Under the pieces are notes generated by a model that saw only the letters and a program-made list of their open reading frames with translations, did not search any database and was not told where the DNA came from. Shown piece by piece: positions 1 to 11,498 of a stretch of DNA of 64,000 nt. Each line of letters begins with the position of its first letter. The first letter of the stretch is position 1. The stretch covers positions 70,525-134,524 of the forward strand of contig VXAA01001406.1 of the NCBI GenBank assembly GCA_013399115.1. Reading direction: 5' to 3'. The stretch is from Anseranas semipalmata (Eukaryota; Chordata; Aves; Anseriformes; Anseranatidae). The translations under genes were made by a program, and so were the position numbers.

Positions 1-10
1 GCGCCTGCGC
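1..10. promoter_or_regulatory. NRF1-type binding site
   Basis: The decamer GCGCCTGCGC matches the NRF1 consensus (a GCGC/GCGC palindrome around a variable centre). It sits next to a GC box, as is common in housekeeping promoters. It is cut by the window edge, so further sites may lie to the left. Confidence 0.6.
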
Positions 11-12
11 AA

Positions 13-21
13 GGGCGGGGC
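13..21 (+). promoter_or_regulatory. GC box (Sp1/KLF)
   Basis: GGGCGGGGC is an exact GC-box core, three bases from the NRF1-type site. Confidence 0.65.
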
Positions 22-55
22 AACGGCCGCGCCGCGCCTGTGACGCCTCGGTGAA

Positions 56-65
56 GGGGCGGGGC
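56..65 (+). promoter_or_regulatory. GC box (Sp1/KLF)
   Basis: GGGGCGGGGC is a full Sp1 consensus site inside the CpG island. Confidence 0.65.
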
Positions 66-73
66 GATGCTTG

Positions 74-84
74 GCCCCGCCCCC
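74..84 (-). promoter_or_regulatory. GC box, inverted (Sp1/KLF)
   Basis: GCCCCGCCCCC is the complement of an Sp1 site. GC boxes in both orientations agree with a bidirectional or direction-neutral CpG-island promoter. Confidence 0.65.
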
Positions 85-133
85 GGGCGAAGGCTGCAAG
101 GCGGCGGGCGCCGCCCTGCGGGCCGGCCAGGGC

Positions 134-152
134 GGGTGGCGGGGAGGGGGGG
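134..152 (+). other. Potential G-quadruplex in the promoter
   Basis: Runs of 3, 4 and 7 guanines separated by short loops can supply four G3 tracts within 19 bases. Such motifs are common just downstream of CpG-island start sites. Folding is inferred from the pattern only. Confidence 0.45.
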
Positions 153-330
153 AGCCAGGTGTCCGAGGTTCCTCACGCTCCTAAAACCAGATTTCGGAGG
201 TTTAGGCCCCAACGCAGGGATACAGAGAATCAGCTACCCCCGCCTTTCCTTTTCAGAATGGGTAGCAGAGCCCGCCATGTAGCTCTGGAGAAAAGCTGGA
301 AGTGACTGAAGGCCTACCCTTTTTGCTTCC

Positions 331-347
331 TTTTTTTTTTTTTTTTT
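331..347. repeat. T17 homopolymer
   Basis: Uninterrupted run of 17 T, flanked by further T-rich sequence. Confidence 0.95.
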
Positions 348-1662
348 CATTTTTAAACCTTAAAGACTAAGATCAACACCAAAAATAAAAGGAAAGGGAG
401 AGAGGAAAGCATAGGGTGACCAAAGTACACACAGGGAGAATGAGATGTTGGCAGCCCTGGTGACTGCAGTGTTGATGCTCGAGCAGCCATTTTAGGAAAG
501 CGCTGGGCGGCACGGGAGGGGGTGACATGGCGGGCACGTGTGTTGGGCCCTGCACGCAGCCCCCATTTGTTCAGCCTGTCCTAGGTGGCTGCTGCTCTCA
601 GGGGGGTTGAGAGATGCCAGGGTGTCCCAGCACCACCCTGCTCCTGGCCATGGAGAAACACATGATGACTGGGCTGGCCGGGCCCCACAGGAGTAGGCCC
701 TGCACGGTGACATGTCCAGGCAGGTCCAGCGCACCCTGTCTTTAACCAAAAAAATTAAACTCAGGAAAAGCAGCTCTGTCACATCATCTTTCAGCTATCA
801 TTACAGCTGAGGAATAGAAATGTATTTACAGGAGCTTGCTCTTAGCCTCCAGAGTAAAATATTTATCACTCGCCAGCAGTAATAGTTACCAATGAGACAT
901 CATTTCATCCTGCAGTGCTGTTTCCAGTCACTTATAGCTTTCTCAGAAGTGACCTTTAGGGCTGAATATCTCATGCATGTGTCAGCCTAGAAGTAAACAT
1001 GAGAAGTCTAATAAAAACCAATTTGGGTGTTCTTCAGTTATCTTAATGTGGAAAAAATTGTGTTTTTTTCCCAGCTAAATCATTTTTCAAATGCCTATTT
1101 TATGCTTGGTTACAAAATAACTTTCTTTCAACCTTCAGACTTTGCAAAAAGTGCCACAGTGAGTGACATTTTTCTCTTTATTTGTGGAAATTTGATTTTG
1201 AAATCACAATCCAAAATGTTTTTAAGATATCCTGCACAGGACATTATTTGCTTTTGATTTTTTTTTCTCCCTCTTACACTACCGTTCAAGAAAACAATGC
1301 CTCCAAGAAGTGATGGGTAATTCCACACTTTTTATGCTCTACATATGTCATTAGTCAAACTAATAATTAAACCTGAGTTTAATTTTATTCAAAATTTACT
1401 GTTTTTAGCATGTTTTTGCTAGTGTGCAGTCAAATAGCTATTTTATAGCTTTGTTGGGCTACCCATATTACCATGTATTGTTAGGAAACACATAAAAGAG
1501 TGACCTGAATCATGCCTTTGAAGTGTAAATGCACTACAGTAACTTCATCTGTAAATGAGTGTTACACAGCAGACAAATACCTAAACAAATTTTATACATA
1601 AGGTCTGAAATGGCTTCAGCATATCATGTTTTTAAATGAACAGCTTCATTGAATAGATACTT

Positions 1663-1684
1663 TTTTGTTTGTTTGTTTATTTAA
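1663..1684. repeat. (GTTT)n microsatellite
   Basis: Short run of GTTT units within a T-rich stretch, ending in TTTATTTAA. Confidence 0.8.
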
Positions 1685-2226
1685 CAAACCATCCAGACAG
1701 TTTATTCCTGACTCCAGTGCTTACGAGGGTGCTGGACAGTTCAGCAAGCCCTATCTTTGCATCCTCAGCCAGTGGTTGGAAGGGCAGGAGAATGCATTGA
1801 GAGTTGGAGGAACATTTCTTTGGGACTCTTGAGTTGCTTAGTGCCTTTTTCACTATGTGTAAGAAAAACAAATTGAACGTAGGTTCTTGTGGTGTAATAC
1901 TATGAGACAAGTCTTGTTCCCGTGTACTGCAGCTAAGTAAATGCTTAATCAAAATTGTTGGATGCTATTGATAGATACCTAACGCTTTGTTCTTGATAAC
2001 TGAAATTCTAGAACTGCCCATCAACATCTACAAGGCAGCATTAAGATCATTTCAAAAACTTGCAATTCTTTTGGCTTGCTTTTATGCTAAATCATAATTT
2101 CCATGTCTATAATACAAAGAAGCCCTCATGCATATTTATCTCTGTCAGGAAGAAAATTTGTTATTCTTTATAAATTTCCAACACAGCAATTCTGCTTTTT
2201 CCTTTACCCCAGCTTTTTATTATGTT

Positions 2227-2250
2227 TTTATTTATTTATTTATTTATTTA
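2227..2250. repeat. (TTTA)6 microsatellite
   Basis: Six perfect TTTA tetranucleotides. The start of the 120-codon open frame at 2222 overlaps this array, which argues against that frame being a gene. Confidence 0.95.
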
Positions 2251-3904
2251 TGATATAAAAGAATCTTTGCCAGTTCATCATCTTTCTCTCAGCCAATTAT
2301 CACCAGCTCAGGGGACCACTTTTTCAGTAGTTAGGAACTTCCACACCATTAGCAACCATGGACATGGCACACAGTCAGCAAGAGAACAGGAGATGAAGTG
2401 GCTGGTGAAAGAATTGACAAAACTAGAAAACTGTCAAAGCTATGTACAAAGTGCACTGATTTTTTATTTTTGCAGGGTGCGACTGCAGAGTTTTTCTGAA
2501 TTAATTTTTAAGCTTCTCTGCTCCTTCCAGCTCCTTCAGAAAGCAAGAAAACTGAAAACTAATTTGGGGAAATATTTTACATGATAGAAGGCATTAGAAC
2601 TCTTTGTGGAAAAATATCAACCTAACAGAATTAAACTAAGTGTTGATAGCAACATTCAGATGCCGTGGCACCCTCTGCATTTGTCACAGCAGCAGCCTAT
2701 CACCAGCACATCTTGGCATCGGCAACCTATTTATTCAATAGTACAGGCTCAGGGCCCTTGCCTAATGTTTTGGTGTATTGTTTCTTACTTCCTACAGTTG
2801 CAGTTATCTCTTTCAGTCAATTCATGCACACCAGCTTTTTCAGATATATCAACAGTAATCAAGTGACATTAATTCTCTTGATGGATTAATCTAATTCATT
2901 GACAGGAGCTTTCTCCTTCATGAGATAAGCATCCATACACACACACTAACTTGCTAAGTGCCATAAATGCAGACAGAAGGGCAACCCATTATTAATATAA
3001 TGACCTAACTTAATTAGTTCAATGGAGCTGAGGGAGCATTAGCTTTAGTTGTTGAGGACTTGGAGAACATGTATAAAATAGATTGGAGTGCACAGACTCA
3101 TGCTTGTCTAATTCCATACAGCCCTTTCTGCATATCCATTTACTAATCATTTCTAAACTGCAGAGGAGCGATGCTTCCTTTGTAAAAAATAGTCACTAAT
3201 TTTGCTTCCTAAAATAGCTATATGAGGGTACTTTGCATTTAGACTTAAAGGAGATATTTTGTCCCTCTTTTTATTGAATTAGTTTAGGTTCTGAATTGCA
3301 AATTTTCACATCTGCACGGTTTCAAAATGTGTGCACTTATTTATTCAACAGTGTATGCTAAAAGGAGCTGAGATATTAGCACTTACATTACTGCTTTGTA
3401 TGCTGAAATGCTCTATATTTAAACATATTAAAATATGGGCAAAGCAGAATTATTAATGTTTCCATCACAACTATCTGAAACGTTCCTTATCATTTCATGG
3501 GAAACTTCCATTTGAAGAAACGAACACAGTAAATATCTCTTACTATTACAAAGTCAACTATAGATTGGAGATATTGAGTGAAATCGTTTAGTGAAAGAAA
3601 AGGCAGATAAACTGTTTTATTACATTTAGAAGACTACAGCCAATGAGCATTCTAGTGAGGACTGCCTCATTATATTCACAACTTTGATCTGATTCAAAAG
3701 TCAAAGTTTTGAAAACTGTTATAAAGCTTCAGAAGATCATAATGCTGCCTTTTGATTTTTATCATATAACAGATAGATTGGGGAAAAAAATACAGATGCC
3801 ATGTGAAGTTCCCTATTACTTAAGTGAAAAGAACCCAAATTTGCCTCTTCTGTCTGTCAATATTGATACGTTAGATTTAACCACTGCACTCTTCTCAAAC
3901 CTTT

Positions 3905-3920
3905 AAAAAAAAAAAAAAAA
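3905..3920. repeat. A16 homopolymer
   Basis: Uninterrupted run of 16 A. Confidence 0.95.
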
Positions 3921-4071
3921 CCTTTAGAAATTAACTATCAAAGTGCTTTTGTCAGTTTGGAAATACATCAGACTCTTTGGGCTTGGAGTGAATGTTTTTT
4001 TTTTTATGTTACCACAATGGTCCATAATAAGTACTCCTGGATGCTGCCTCAGTCCAGCTAACTAGCAGCAT

Positions 4072-4165
4072 TTTCCCCGTGTTACAGACAGGGAAAATAA
4101 AGTAACAGAACCTCAGATAACATCTTAAAAACAGTTCTAGCCCAGACTTCTGTTTCAACACCTGT
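4072..4165 (-). repeat. Probable MIR SINE remnant
   Basis: The order 'gttacagacagggaaaat', then 'agtaacagaacctcag', follows the antisense of the MIR core (acagatgaggaaactgaggc... then aggttaag...). It is heavily diverged, and the assignment rests on pattern memory rather than an alignment. Confidence 0.4.
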
Positions 4166-6391
4166 TTCCTTCAAATCCATAGCAAATGCTATACAGTAGA
4201 AGATGAATAAAGACTGAGGAAGGCAAAAATGTAATACATTACCTACCTACACACATACACACTCAGTCCTCAGAAGTCTTTCATTAACAATAGACCATAA
4301 ACTTTAACAGTTGCATTGACTGCTTGCTTTATACAGCCACTTCCACAATAACACAAAAGGCAACAGAGCAGTGACAGATTTGATTTTCAGAGGATTAGAA
4401 TGCCCAGAAAGTCTTTGCAACAACACCTTCTCCTGCCTTCACATTGTTGCCCTGTATGATAGGGCAGATCATCATCATCCAAAGCACTGTGCTGTCATCC
4501 CATTTGACAATATACGTTCCAGCCAGCTGGTTGGAGCATCAGGCTCTTGCTGATAGATTTGCCTGTAAGCAATCCAAATATGGGTGAGACTGCACCTGCA
4601 ACTCTGAGATAGGTATACCAGGCATTAGGGCTTAATGCTGTTACTTAATTCCCACAAATTATTCAGCACAACACAAGATGAAGGAGGGAGACATCATGGC
4701 AGTCCTATTCCTCCTTGGCTCTAAATGAAAGAAATGATCTTACCTAAACCAAAATAGTTGTATGTGTACATCCCCACATAATCTACAGGGCGCAAATCCA
4801 AACCATTACTTCTGACAAACTGTCAGATTGTGTGGAAATGCTATCAGTTCACTCTTTTTGCCAATTTCTACTCATTGTCAACTCCTCTTAGCCCCAACAC
4901 TTGCACTGGATTTTGGAATATTTACAATGATTACCACCAGAAGTGAAACTCCTCTGTCAGATGACAAAAGGTTAGGGGTAAGGCCTTCCCTAGTCTTTTC
5001 AAAAACAGGAATAAACTAGCAAATCCACCAAGAGAACTTCAACCTTTCAGCATGTCCTAGGAAAACACCTTTCCAAATTGATATTTAAATGCATGATATA
5101 CCTACTGCTTCCTTCCAAAATATGACCAAATAGACCAAAGAACTGCTTGTCATTGCAGCAAAAGCTTTCACCTCAAAGCTGCCCTCAGTAATGCACAAGA
5201 GTTTTGTTGGGGATTCACCAGTGAAAGCTAGTGGATGGCATGCATACACAAGTAAAAGACAGGTACACCAGTAATGAACTTCATCCCTAAATTCTTCTGC
5301 CAGTTATGGAAAGGATTTTTATAGGTTTGTGAACCCTGGGAAGAATGCAGGAGCAGTAAGCTTTGTATCCCATCAATGCAATGAGTCAGGGCTGGTGCAC
5401 CAACAGAATCAACTCTGAAAAACCTAGTATTGAGAGAGAAAATACTCCAGCTGTTATACCATTGTACAAAAGGGGGCATCACCATCAGTACAAAATTCCC
5501 CAACTATTTGTTCGTTTTCTAATGGAAGTGGTAATTACTTCTAATGCTCTGTGCTGAATCCAGAGCTGTCAGATGTCTCAGCCATGTACCAGAGAGACAT
5601 ACCACCCCTAAGAATAAGTAGTTTTTGAATCCCAGATGAATTTTCTAGAAAATAGGACACGAAGACACTCAGTTAAGATGATAGCATTTCTGTAAACACA
5701 TAGAAACACCTAAGAAATCTTTCTGGACAAAGCCTAGGTAGCCACGGGGGAAAGATTTTGAATAAAGCTGCCTTGGATTGCAGCATCTAAATTCTGTCCA
5801 AGTCTCCTCACCCATGTTTAGGTAACTACACCTGTTCTATTCATCTAGTGTCTCCTAGCAGTCAGTTTGCATCAGGTCAGAGACCAGAGTGCAATTCATC
5901 TAACCAAGTGTAAGGGTCTAATTGAAGTTTAAGTCAGAATAGTCCTACTCTAGATAATTACATGCTATTTTAGATCTTACCCCCCAGGCGCTGACTTTTA
6001 ATTTATTAAGAAAATACCAAACAAATCTGTCTTCACATTTGTAAAGAAAACACAAGAATCCAAATGGATGCAACCACAGTAAAAGGTGCAACAGTGGTAC
6101 AGAGCTCTAAGGAATCTGAGATCCTTGCTTTGTAAATTGCATTTAATAGGGTGTTATTCACAGGCAGAGTATTTTTCATGCCAATATTTGTTCTAATAAA
6201 TGGAATAAAGGTCTATAAGCAAACCTATGTGAGACAAAATAGGAAAAGAAAAACAAGATCTAAATAAGTCTTAAATCAATAAAAGACAAAGAAAGGGACC
6301 CTTTACTAACTGCTGAAAGCTAGTAAAAGGCAACTTTGCCAGTTGGTACAGATTAATAACTGAATTAAACACATTGCCAACCCTGTGTTGC

Positions 6392-6427
6392 AAATAATAA
6401 TAATAATAATAAAATAAAAATAAAAAT
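6392..6427. repeat. (AAT)n then (AAAAT)n simple repeat
   Basis: A run of ATA/AAT trinucleotides passes into AAAAT pentanucleotides. Confidence 0.9.
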
Positions 6428-6856
6428 CTATGCAGTATTCCAAAATCCAATATGTAATGCAGGAGCCTACCTCCAGCCCTCCAACATCTTCAAAAATGGC
6501 AAATCCTTGGTGTTCCACCAGTTACCACTTCAAGTTATTTCCATGGCTTGGGTTGGGGCTGACTGGAGAGGTGTGCAGTGAGCCCAGGAAACAATACAGT
6601 TGTCTGCAGAACCATAACAAGCACCACATCGAGCAGAGCCTCAGTAGCAGTCTCCACTGGTTAGCAATCAGGAGACAAAATCTCAGCAAGGTGGACAAGG
6701 TGAATACACAGGCAAAAGGGGGAGAACAAGGGAATGCATGTGGGAACAGCAGAGGCAAGAACAGAGACACTCCAGCAGGTCTGAGAGAAATGGAGACACC
6801 AAACCAGACCCTCAGCTCTCCTGAATTGATGAGGCCCTGTGACGTGCAGTTTTGTC

Positions 6857-6874
6857 CCCACTGAAGTCAGTGGG
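6857..6874. repeat. Inverted repeat, likely part of an old amniote repeat
   Basis: CCCACTGA and TCAGTGGG are perfect 8-base complements separated by AG. The motif 'ctgaagtcagtggga' recurs in old interspersed repeats of reptile and bird genomes, so this is more likely a decayed repeat than a functional operator. Confidence 0.45.
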
Positions 6875-7002
6875 AACTTTGCCAGGGCTACACTGGGGTT
6901 GAGATTAAATCTCCTGACAGACTGAACCGAGCTTATACCTCACTTTCTGCTTGATGAGACCTGCGGGGGGCATCAAACAAATGTGCTTCATTTTATTTCC
7001 CT

Positions 7003-7062
7003 TAAAAAATAATAATAAAAAAATAATAAAAAAAACCTTAGAACTTTTTTTTTTTTTTTTTT
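7003..7062. repeat. A-rich tract followed by T18
   Basis: An A-rich (AAT/AAAAT) segment at 7003-7035 is followed, after a short spacer, by 18 T at 7045-7062. The two halves are complementary and could form an A/T hairpin. Confidence 0.85.
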
Positions 7063-7369
7063 AAACCATGACAGATCCAGCCAATGTAGTCTATTTATTG
7101 TACTGTAAGTATTCCCCACAAATCTTGTGTCTTGTGCATGCAGGGTTTTAATAAGATAAATGATAGGAAGAAGGCAATTAAGACCCAAGTAAAGTTAGCA
7201 GCTTACATAGTGCATTGGAAAGACAACCTGGAAGAGGGCTGAGTCTCTAAACTTAGAACAAGTAGAGGTCAGACATGGCTCTAGCTGATTCTAGTGTAAG
7301 AAGAGAATGTGGGACACTCATTCTGCCTCTAGTGGGTTTAGAAACAAACCCTGGGCTGTGTTGTGGTAT

Positions 7370-7480
7370 TATGGGGCTGATCCTGAAGGACACTCAGCAT
7401 TGCACCCCCAGCAGCAAGTTCAGCATGTAACCTCACACCCAATCTGTCTATTCACTTCAATCAAACTGGACCAGAGTTTA
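7370..7480. repeat. Possible decayed ancient interspersed repeat
   Basis: 'ggggctgatcctg' followed by 'cactcagcattgcacc' and, about 60 bases later, 'ttcacttcaat' resembles the degenerate 'ggctgatcctgc...cattgacttcaatggg' elements found in sauropsid genomes. Similarity is partial. Confidence 0.25.
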
Positions 7481-7547
7481 AGTACTTTGCTTAACTGGGG
7501 CCTCAGAGGCCATGCTTTGATCAATCAAGCTTCAAAAGGAAGAAGAG

Positions 7548-7567
7548 CAAACAAACAAACAAACAAA
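7548..7567. repeat. (CAAA)5 microsatellite
   Basis: Five CAAA units. Confidence 0.9.
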
Positions 7568-7684
7568 TCCAAGGAACCCATACTTCATATGTATCAGTTA
7601 AGTAGAGATTTCATATGGAAAAAAAAGACTAAGGACTTTTTCTAGTTCATTTGTTTATTTCACAGGGCAGCAAAAGATGCAATA

Positions 7685-7699
7685 TTTTTTTTTTTTTTT
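7685..7699. repeat. T15 homopolymer
   Basis: Uninterrupted run of 15 T. Confidence 0.95.
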
Positions 7700-9199
7700 G
7701 TCTGTTTTTCCAATGGATGAATACATGGCTTTCATAAGCAGGACACTGCAAACATTTAGCAAGTGTTACCTGTCATTTCTGTTTGAGTGCTTCAGTAATA
7801 ACAACAAAATGTAGCTGATGTTATCAATTCTTGAGGGAGGAATATTTACAGATTAAAAGGTCTGTCATTTATGTTTCTAGAGAAAAGAGAAATTTACCCA
7901 GACAAAAGCAAAATTTTCTACATTTTACTTCTGTAAAATCAAAGTGCTTGTTGCAGAGCCTTCATATTTAGAAGTTGTGTTCTGGCCTTAAATACATATT
8001 AGTGTGTATTTTCTTTCTCCATCGGTGGTCTCTAACTCCTTTCTGGATAAATTCCACTGAATTTCAGAATTTGCATTTTTCAAGATTCTTGAGAGTAACA
8101 ACACAAGGGGTAAGAGATCCATGGATTCGGTGATGACACCATAAACCGAAGGAGAAATGATAGCACCCTCTGCTGTCATTTTATATGATTACTTTGAAGA
8201 TTTCTGTATTAAACTCAGTAGTTTTATGTAGCCTGTAGAAAAGCAGACAGAATATTTGGTTCATTATTTTTATTCATGTTAGAAAAACTGTGGCTGCCTT
8301 GTGATTTATTTCTCTTTTATTGTTTTGTAAATGACTGAAATATTTCACAATCCAGATTAGTCTATCATTTGGGATCTAAATAGAACTGAAATTTTAAATC
8401 CATGCCATCTGCTTATGTGAGATAAGATTCACCTTTCAAAATATAACAATTCTTTCAATGTGTGGATTTTATCACATACACACTGAATTTCAACATACAT
8501 TTTATAAAACCTAACCTTTGACTGACAAACTGAAGAGCTAGACAACTTTAATCTTCACTTCTTTAATCCATACAGCTAACATTGGTAAACTGCACAATAT
8601 GAGTTTAGATTACATCTCCCTTTTCCCTGTTGCAAACAAATCCGATTCTGAGTCTGATCTTCCAATGACATATTTGTGGGTTGACTACAGAGGCCTGAAG
8701 GGATTTAATTCCAGGATTAGGGACTGAAATACAACTTATATTAGACAAATACTCTGTTTCCCTCATTCCTGTTTCCTTTGTGGGGTGGATATATATTTGT
8801 GGTTCTAGTGTAAAAAAGTTGAAAGTAAAGTCACATATACAGAGACTCTTCCATTATGCATTTACGGAGATATACTTATTTGCTGTAGAACTGATCTGAT
8901 AGACTTCAATTTGTTTTTCCTTTAATTCACTCACATGCATGAACAGAGTCAAATGTACTGGGTTTGTTACTGAGATCTACACAAAGCATCTGTTTCTCCA
9001 GACCGTGGGATACTGAAAAGGGAGCTCTGGACCAATACCAAGAAAGTCCTTTTCTTTAGGAACTTTGTGCAGTGCATTGAGCCAAAAATGGATCAAGTCT
9101 TCCTGTATATTTAATGTCTCTTTCATTAAATGGATTTCAGAGTTCAATTTCAGGTTTTCCAACTACTGCTTTCCCTTTTTAGAGGACATTTGATATTGT

Positions 9200-9201
<2 letters not shown>

Positions 9202-9233
<32 letters not shown>
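9202..9233. repeat. T32 homopolymer
   Basis: Uninterrupted run of 32 T. The length is likely to vary between individuals and is prone to sequencing error. Confidence 0.95.
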
Positions 9234-9238
<5 letters not shown>

Positions 9239-9397
9239 CAGTATTAACATTTAAATTGAAGTTCAATGGGAGGTTCTATTCACATCCTTCAACAAAAGTG
9301 ATTTTAAGTACAAAGTACCGATCATATACTTGAAACAGAATAGAGCAAACATAATTATCCCAGTGTTGCTTTTGCTTTGTGTTGTTGTTGCCCAGAT

Positions 9398-9437
9398 TTG
9401 TTAACATGCAACACCAGTGGGCGTTGCATGCTAACAA
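9398..9437. repeat. Strong hairpin (15-bp stem, 10-base loop)
   Basis: TTGTTAACATGCAAC at 9398-9412 pairs with GTTGCATGCTAACAA at 9423-9437 with one mismatch in 15 positions, leaving the loop ACCAGTGGGC. No matching element was seen elsewhere in the window. It could be part of a small DNA-transposon remnant, a chance palindrome or a transcribed stem-loop. Confidence 0.8.
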
Positions 9438-10059
9438 CGGTAAAACAGGAAAACCGATGGGAGTCAACAGGGCAGGCTCTCAGTGGGCATCAACGGGTAT
9501 ATAGAAGTCACTACAGCTGCATGGCGTACATTAGCAAGGATCTGGCCCAATATTCCTTATGCAAGGTGCAGGCCTAATGCTAAGACTCATAGTTGGCTCA
9601 GTTCCGTACCTATGTTTATCTCTGAAAAAAAAATCAGAGATTGAACACAATGGCAGTTTGTGCTATACAGCATCTGCTATACAGTTGTATTTATTATGCA
9701 CCACTACCTGCAGGTCATATAGCTATAAGAACTTGCATTGTATCTCCACACCCGTCACAGTTTGGGTCTGTCTTTAGTTGCCATAGTACCACCTCAGCAT
9801 CACTTCACAAATGCATTGATTCCCTCTCATGTTCTTCTGTGTTTTTGTGTTCTCCAGTCTTGGCTGACTGCAGGAATGTGAAATCCACATTTGCAGGTCA
9901 CAGCCTCAGTCTTCCTGTCCTCTCCTCATGACTTAGCAGGGCCATAAGGCTTTCAAGGCCACTTAGGTGCTTCATTATAACTGTTTTCCTTAATGCTTTA
10001 CTTCACTTCTAGTTCTGGCACATACATCTAGTCTGAGACAGAAATGTTCTCTCCAGTTG

Positions 10060-10150
10060 ATAGGTGGTAATCTCTTTAGGCCAGGGGCCACCTTTCACAG
10101 CATGTAAAACAAGGTTCCTGACTTGATTTATACCTCTGTGGCCTTCAGTC
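10060..10150 (+). repeat. Possible ancient L2/MIR-like 3' end
   Basis: 'taatctctttaggccaggggccacctttcac' (read in pieces) resembles the 'taagctctttagggcaggggcc..ctttt' 3'-end motif shared by old amniote L2-like and related elements. Only this core is recognisable. Confidence 0.4.
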
Positions 10151-11373
10151 AAATTGCTACCATGCTTCGCTATTGCTGATTGACATCTCCTGTGATGTGT
10201 CCTTCATAACACTGTCCAGGATATTCAGCAAAGGTTCCTCTGGTCTCTTGATGGAACCCATTGCTGGTTCAGAAGATAACTGTGGTCTTTCCTTTCAGTA
10301 TCAGGGACCTTCTGGGATCTCAGGCAGTTTTACAACTTGCAGCACCCCAAAGCAGCCAAGCACTAGCAGGCATCAGCCACCTGGGAGCAGCAGGTGAAGG
10401 AGCTGTAGCATCATGGCAGGCTGGCTCCCAGATGAGGGCATGCCACAGCCCTGCCTTGGCCTCCCTGCACTGCACCATGGACCAACAGTAAGAGTAGCAG
10501 GATCAGGGCCCGAGAACAACAAAGCCAAATCAAAGAAATTCTGGGGAAATTTCTGTACACAGTTCTCCACATTCTTTCTTTGTTGCTGACGTCCACCTCT
10601 CTACAAGTATCTGTTTTATCACACCTGTCTATGACCACTAGATGGTAGCAAAAAGGCGTTATTGGGAGAGGAAGGGTTTCCTGTGTGCCTCTCTCCAGCC
10701 AGGTGAATGCACCCTTCTCCACCATCGCCCCCGGCTATCTGCAAAGCAGACGTAGTCAAGCTGCTGCTGGTGGTGGGTAGGTGGAGGGGAAGCCCCGAGG
10801 AACTTCAGTTGTATAGGTCCTGGACTAGTCACTGGCTAAAGACTAAACCCTTCTCAAAATTCAGGAAGGCAAATTTTAGCAAATGTTTTGCTTTCTCAGA
10901 ACTACAAAATAAGAAGGGCATGCCTGGGGACATTCTAATTGAAAGCATCACCAGAACTTGCAGAGGAATGCTCTGGTGCTGTGTTCCTCCAGCAGTGATG
11001 TCCAACACACAAGTTGTCAAATGTGTGTAGTCACACTCTGCTTATTTGCAGGTCTCTCACAGCCTACTGATCTGAATTACCAGGCTACTGGAAACTTCTT
11101 CTGTTGAAACATTCTTGCAAGAAATTTGGATTCCAAAAAAGTGTCTTTTATTTGGAAAATTGCTCCAGGAGCTCCTGACCATCTCTGTTCAATGGAGCAG
11201 GAAGGTCATGATTTCAAAGTAAAAAAGGCAAAGCTCAGCAAACTGCCTGACCTCCTCTTGTGCACATACAGCATCCCAGCTACTTCTGGAGCCCAGTAAA
11301 ACGGGTGGCAGCATGACTGTGTGGTCATTTGGTACCAACCAAGTAGCACTGGGAAGGATGCAATTTGTTTTCC

Positions 11374-11387
11374 TTTTTTTTTTTTTT
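11374..11387. repeat. T14 homopolymer
   Basis: Uninterrupted run of 14 T. Confidence 0.9.
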
Positions 11388-11453
11388 CCTCCAGTTCTTC
11401 CATGTCGGACTGCAATTTAGTTGAGTTCCACAACAGAAAAGCAGAGCAAGGGG

Positions 11454-11498
11454 AAAAAAAAAAAAAGAAGGAAAGGGGAAAAAAAAAAAAAAAAAAAA
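11454..11498. repeat. Poly-purine (A/G) tract
   Basis: About 45 bases of A with a few G and no pyrimidine, including A18 at 11481-11498. Confidence 0.9.

Larger units (their letters stand above)
1..165. promoter_or_regulatory. CpG-island, TATA-less promoter at the left edge
   Basis: The first ~165 bases are very GC-rich and dense in CpG, then composition falls abruptly to AT-rich DNA. Visible sites are GCGCCTGCGC at 1-10 (NRF1-type), GC boxes at 13-21, 56-65 and, inverted, 74-84 (Sp1/KLF family), and a TGACG half-CRE at 41-45. There is no TATA box. This combination is typical of broadly expressed vertebrate promoters, which often fire in both directions. Direction cannot be decided. A weak donor-like CAG|GT lies at 158/159 on the plus strand, so a short first exon running right is possible, but no downstream coding exon is recognisable. 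The alternative is a minus-strand gene lying left of the window. The open frame at 51-305 is probably a by-product of GC richness. Confidence 0.8.
166..9397. other. Non-coding AT-rich DNA, no gene seen
   Basis: After the CpG island there is no recognisable exon. The longest open frames are 144 codons at 6430-6864 (plus) and 120 codons at 2222-2584 (plus). Both lack recognisable domains, and the second begins inside a TTTA repeat. The stretch carries several A/T homopolymers and short tandem repeats (listed separately), one MIR-like remnant near 4.1 kb and an inverted repeat at 6857-6874. It could be intergenic DNA or a long first intron of a gene starting at the CpG island. Confidence 0.7.

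Noticed and set aside
51..305. 84-codon Arg/Ala/Pro-rich frame over the CpG island
   Set aside because: GC-rich DNA rarely contains stops, so the frame follows from composition. It overlaps a second frame of similar length, and no protein family was recognised.
6430..6864. 144-codon plus-strand frame
   Set aside because: No recognisable motif, it overlaps minus-strand frames of similar quality, and it ends in a repeat-like inverted repeat.
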